NCBI GenBank assembly: GCA_029861535.1
Contig: JAOTZC010000024.1
Location: 1 to 37,933 of the forward strand
Length of the DNA stretch: 37,933 bases
Reading direction: 5' to 3'
From: Gammaproteobacteria bacterium
GTDB lineage: Bacteria; Pseudomonadota; Gammaproteobacteria; Steroidobacterales; Woeseiaceae
The translations under genes were made by a program, and so were the position numbers. The notes below the pieces were generated by a model. That model did no database searches. It was not told the origin of the DNA and saw nothing but the letters and a program-made list of their open reading frames with translations. This document shows positions 35,703 to 37,933 of the stretch, piece after piece (the stretch's first letter is position 1; each line of letters begins with the position of its first letter).

Positions 35703-37574
35703 ATGTTAGGTGCTTTCTTGGGGAAAGCTGCTGCTCGCCAATCAAGGAATCTTCGGCAACGAGCGAAAGGTCTGCACTATCAACGTAGCACAGAAAACCA
35801 ACAGCTTGATTCGACGGCTCCGGAAATCGCAATATCGGATCCCGAACTCATTGAACCCGTAGCGCTGGTCGTTGGCGTCACGGGGCACCGTGATCTCGTC
35901 GAAAGTGAATTGCACGGTCTGAACGACAAGATCCGAAGTCAATTTCAAAAAATTCAAGAACGCTATCCGCATACCCCCGTTGTTGTTCTCACGCCAATGG
36001 CGGAAGGTGCCGACCTTTTGATTGCAGAGGTCGCTCAGTCAATGGATCTACGGATCGTCGTGCCCTTGCCTCTACCGAAGAAGCTCTATCTGCGAGACTT
36101 TCGCAGCGAGCGCTCGAGACGAAAGTTTGAAGAACTTTACCAATATGCAAATGTATTCGAGCTACCGCTCGTCGAGGGCAATACGCTGGAAGATGTGTCC
36201 CGTGAGGGCGACGCACGCAACAAACAGTACGCGCAAGTAGGAGTATACGTTGCCAGTCACTGCCACATACTTTTGGCACTTTGGGACGGCAAACCATCCG
36301 ACCAACTGGGCGGCACCGCGCAAATTGTGGAATACCACATTACGGATCAATTGCCTGAATTTCTCGGGGGTCCCCAGTTTGCCGAACAGTCGCTGACCGA
36401 AGACGAAAACGACCTTGTTCTGCACATCGTCTGCTCACGGGATCGAGCGAACGGCGAACCGGCCACGCCGCTGCAACCGCTGCAGGTCCGATGGCTGGAC
36501 TCCGATGAAGATCAGCCATGCTCTGAGCGACTTTCTAACCGCTACCGACGAATCTTCGCGCACACCGATGAGTTCAATCATGACGCACTCAAATACTGCG
36601 CCGAGATCGCTCGCGAAAAATCTGATCTGATCGCTCCTGACCAATACCGGAGGCTGAATGCGAATGACAGGCGCGTAAATCAACTTTTCTACACCGCGGA
36701 TTGGCTCGCCATTCATTATCAAAATCGCCTTAACATGGCGCTGCGCGGCACTTACGTTGCCGCGGTGCTGATGGGGCTATCGTTTATTCTATACGCTGAT
36801 CTGCCCGGCTACGATTACATGGTCTATGCGTTTCTGCTGTTTTTCGGCGGCGGCTTCGCTCTGTATTCCGTTGGCAAGAAACGTCACTGGCATCGCAAAT
36901 ACCTGGATTATCGAGTTCTGGCCGAAAGCTTGCGGGTACAATTTTTCTGGCAGATTGCTGGTGTCAACAGTGCTTCGGGCACGGAGTTCGCACATGGCGG
37001 TTTTCTTCAAAAACAGGACGTGGAACTGGAGTGGATTCGAAATGTCATGCGGGTTGCCAGTCTCCGCCGTAGGGCACGCGCCGGCCCGAGTACCGAAGGG
37101 GGGCTTGATCGAGCAATCGAGCTTTGGATCGGAGATCCTCTGAAGGAGAACAGCAGCGGTCAGATTGCCTACTACGCGCGGAAGGCTTCGGAACGAACGA
37201 AGCTACGCAGAATCACGGCGGCGATCGCCAGTTCTTGTCTATGGGCTGGTATCGCCGTAGCCATTGTGCTCGCATTGTTTCAATACACGCTCGAGCGCGA
37301 AACGCGCAGTTCGCTAATCGTGCTAATGGGGATCCTGCCGCTCATTGCCGGTGTCCGGGAAGCCTATGCGCACAAGAAAGCCGAAAAAGAGGTCGTCAAA
37401 CAATACCAATACATGCACAAAATATTTCGGACCGCGGCGCGTCGACTGGCACGTGCCGAGACAACTGGGGAGAAACTCAGCATATTAAAGGCGCTCGGTC
37501 ACGCGGCGCTCGATGAGCACGCGGAATGGATCCTGACGCACCGTGAAAGGCCATTGGAGCACGGGAAACCGTGA
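35703..37574 (+). CDS. SLOG-like nucleotide-binding domain fused to SLATT-like membrane effector
   Basis: The protein is 623 residues. Residues 50-220 look like a SLOG (Rossmann-like) domain: VALVVGVTGHRDL (53-65), VVVLTPMAEGADLLIAEVA (93-111), then LRIVVPLPLP. This is followed by HILLALWDGKP and a G-G-T segment. Two membrane hairpins follow, about 346-364/371-389 and 505-527/536-551. The end, KALGHAALDEHAEWILTHRERPLE, is typical of SLATT 2TM conflict effectors. SLOG domains bind nucleotide-derived signals; SLATT regions are thought to form pores. It lies downstream of the TIR and small genes and next to tRNA-Ser. Domain calls are by motif, not by search. Confidence 0.7.
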   Translation: MLGAFLGKAAARQSRNLRQRAKGLHYQRSTENQQLDSTAPEIAISDPELIEPVALVVGVTGHRDLVESELHGLNDKIRSQFQKIQERYPHTPVVVLTPMAEGADLLIAEVAQSMDLRIVVPLPLPKKLYLRDFRSERSRRKFEELYQYANVFELPLVEGNTLEDVSREGDARNKQYAQVGVYVASHCHILLALWDGKPSDQLGGTAQIVEYHITDQLPEFLGGPQFAEQSLTEDENDLVLHIVCSRDRANGEPATPLQPLQVRWLDSDEDQPCSERLSNRYRRIFAHTDEFNHDALKYCAEIAREKSDLIAPDQYRRLNANDRRVNQLFYTADWLAIHYQNRLNMALRGTYVAAVLMGLSFILYADLPGYDYMVYAFLLFFGGGFALYSVGKKRHWHRKYLDYRVLAESLRVQFFWQIAGVNSASGTEFAHGGFLQKQDVELEWIRNVMRVASLRRRARAGPSTEGGLDRAIELWIGDPLKENSSGQIAYYARKASERTKLRRITAAIASSCLWAGIAVAIVLALFQYTLERETRSSLIVLMGILPLIAGVREAYAHKKAEKEVVKQYQYMHKIFRTAARRLARAETTGEKLSILKALGHAALDEHAEWILTHRERPLEHGKP

Positions 37575-37598
37575 GCAGTCCCTATGGCCATCTGTTGA

Positions 37599-37690
<92 letters not shown>

Positions 37691-37737
37691 GAATTCACAT
37701 TGTTAGTTTAACTTGCCCTCAATGGCGGGATGGACTC

Positions 37738-37806
37738 GCATCGCTTTAGGGCGATGCTCGCCCCTTCGGGGCGCACTTCGTGCGTCCAAAACGCTCGCGC
37801 GTTTTG
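37738..37806. repeat. Four consecutive hairpins in the tRNA-linked repeat
   Basis: In order: GCATCGC/GCGATGC (37738-37757), CGCCCC/GGGGCG with loop TTC (37759-37773), CGCAC/GTGCG with loop TTC (37772-37784, sharing two bases), and CAAAACGC/GCGTTTTG with loop TCGC (37787-37806). The last resembles a terminator in both directions. Confidence 0.8.
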
Positions 37807-37879
37807 TCGAACCCGCGGTACGGTATAAGCGTACACTCGCTTTCCAAGCGAGCGCCTTAAGCCACTCAGCCACCTCTCC
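37807..37879 (-). pseudogene. Truncated tRNA-Ser copy
   Basis: Identical to the first 73 nt of the tRNA-Ser(GGA) gene, from the 5' end through the anticodon and variable arms to the T-loop TTCGA. It lacks the 3' half of the T arm, the 3' acceptor strand and CCA, which are replaced by the hairpin block. It cannot fold into a working tRNA, though its 5' flank is the same as that of the intact gene in the visible part. Confidence 0.85.
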
Positions 37880-37933
37880 GAATTCACATTGTTAGTTTAA
37901 CTTGCCCTCAATGGCGGGATGGACTCGCATCGC

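Noticed and set aside
37713..37895. Plus-strand open frame of 60 codons across the hairpins and the truncated tRNA
   Set aside because: It runs through structured tRNA-derived repeat sequence and is best explained by the repeat.

Overview
The window looks like a gammaproteobacterial chromosome segment. Supporting blocks are dnaX–ybaB–recR with a small SRP RNA upstream, a divergent ppsR/ppsA pair, orn opposite rsgA, a tail-specific protease of the Prc type, SrkA, and DUF1249 and DUF938 proteins. GC looks moderate (mid 50s by eye) and TTG starts recur. A free-living, probably marine or sediment gammaproteobacterium fits, but I cannot name a genus. The left end cuts a gene and the right end stops inside a tRNA-derived repeat, so this may be a whole contig.

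Bases 1–12300 hold envelope and housekeeping accessory genes. They are a cut saccharopine-dehydrogenase-like reductase, a DUF1684 lipoprotein, SrkA, a class I amidotransferase, two coupled lipoproteins, an NlpC/P60 lipoprotein and an HExxH lipoprotein peptidase next to a Ycf46-like AAA ATPase. These are followed by a coiled-coil FHA protein and several small membrane or hydrophilic proteins. A near-perfect CRP-type site precedes a coupled gene pair that ends in a YkvA/DUF1232 protein.

Bases 12300–27300 are core functions: Prc protease, a secreted acidic protein, a coiled-coil protein, DUF1249, the PEP synthase regulator and PEP synthase, an SH3/coiled-coil/TM protein, GFA, DUF938, orn, rsgA, a HIT hydrolase, recR, ybaB, dnaX (with an A-AAA-AAG slippery site in the E. 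coli register), the SRP RNA with a readable promoter, and PPK2.

Bases 27390–37933 are accessory in character. A bestrophin-like membrane protein and a 1239-residue multi-pass patatin-like phospholipase lie on the minus strand. Divergently placed on the plus strand are a TIR–TM–TPR protein, a small acidic AT-rich gene, and a protein joining an N-terminal SLOG-like nucleotide-binding domain to C-terminal SLATT-like membrane hairpins. This block abuts tRNA-Ser(GGA). TIR plus SLOG is the enzyme/sensor logic of Thoeris defence. A TIR signal sensed by SLOG and gating a membrane effector, with a membrane phospholipase beside it, is the leading candidate for a new conflict system here. The tRNA is followed on the plus strand by a 189-bp tandem repeat holding a tRNA fragment and four hairpins. 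No integrase, transposase or CRISPR array was seen.
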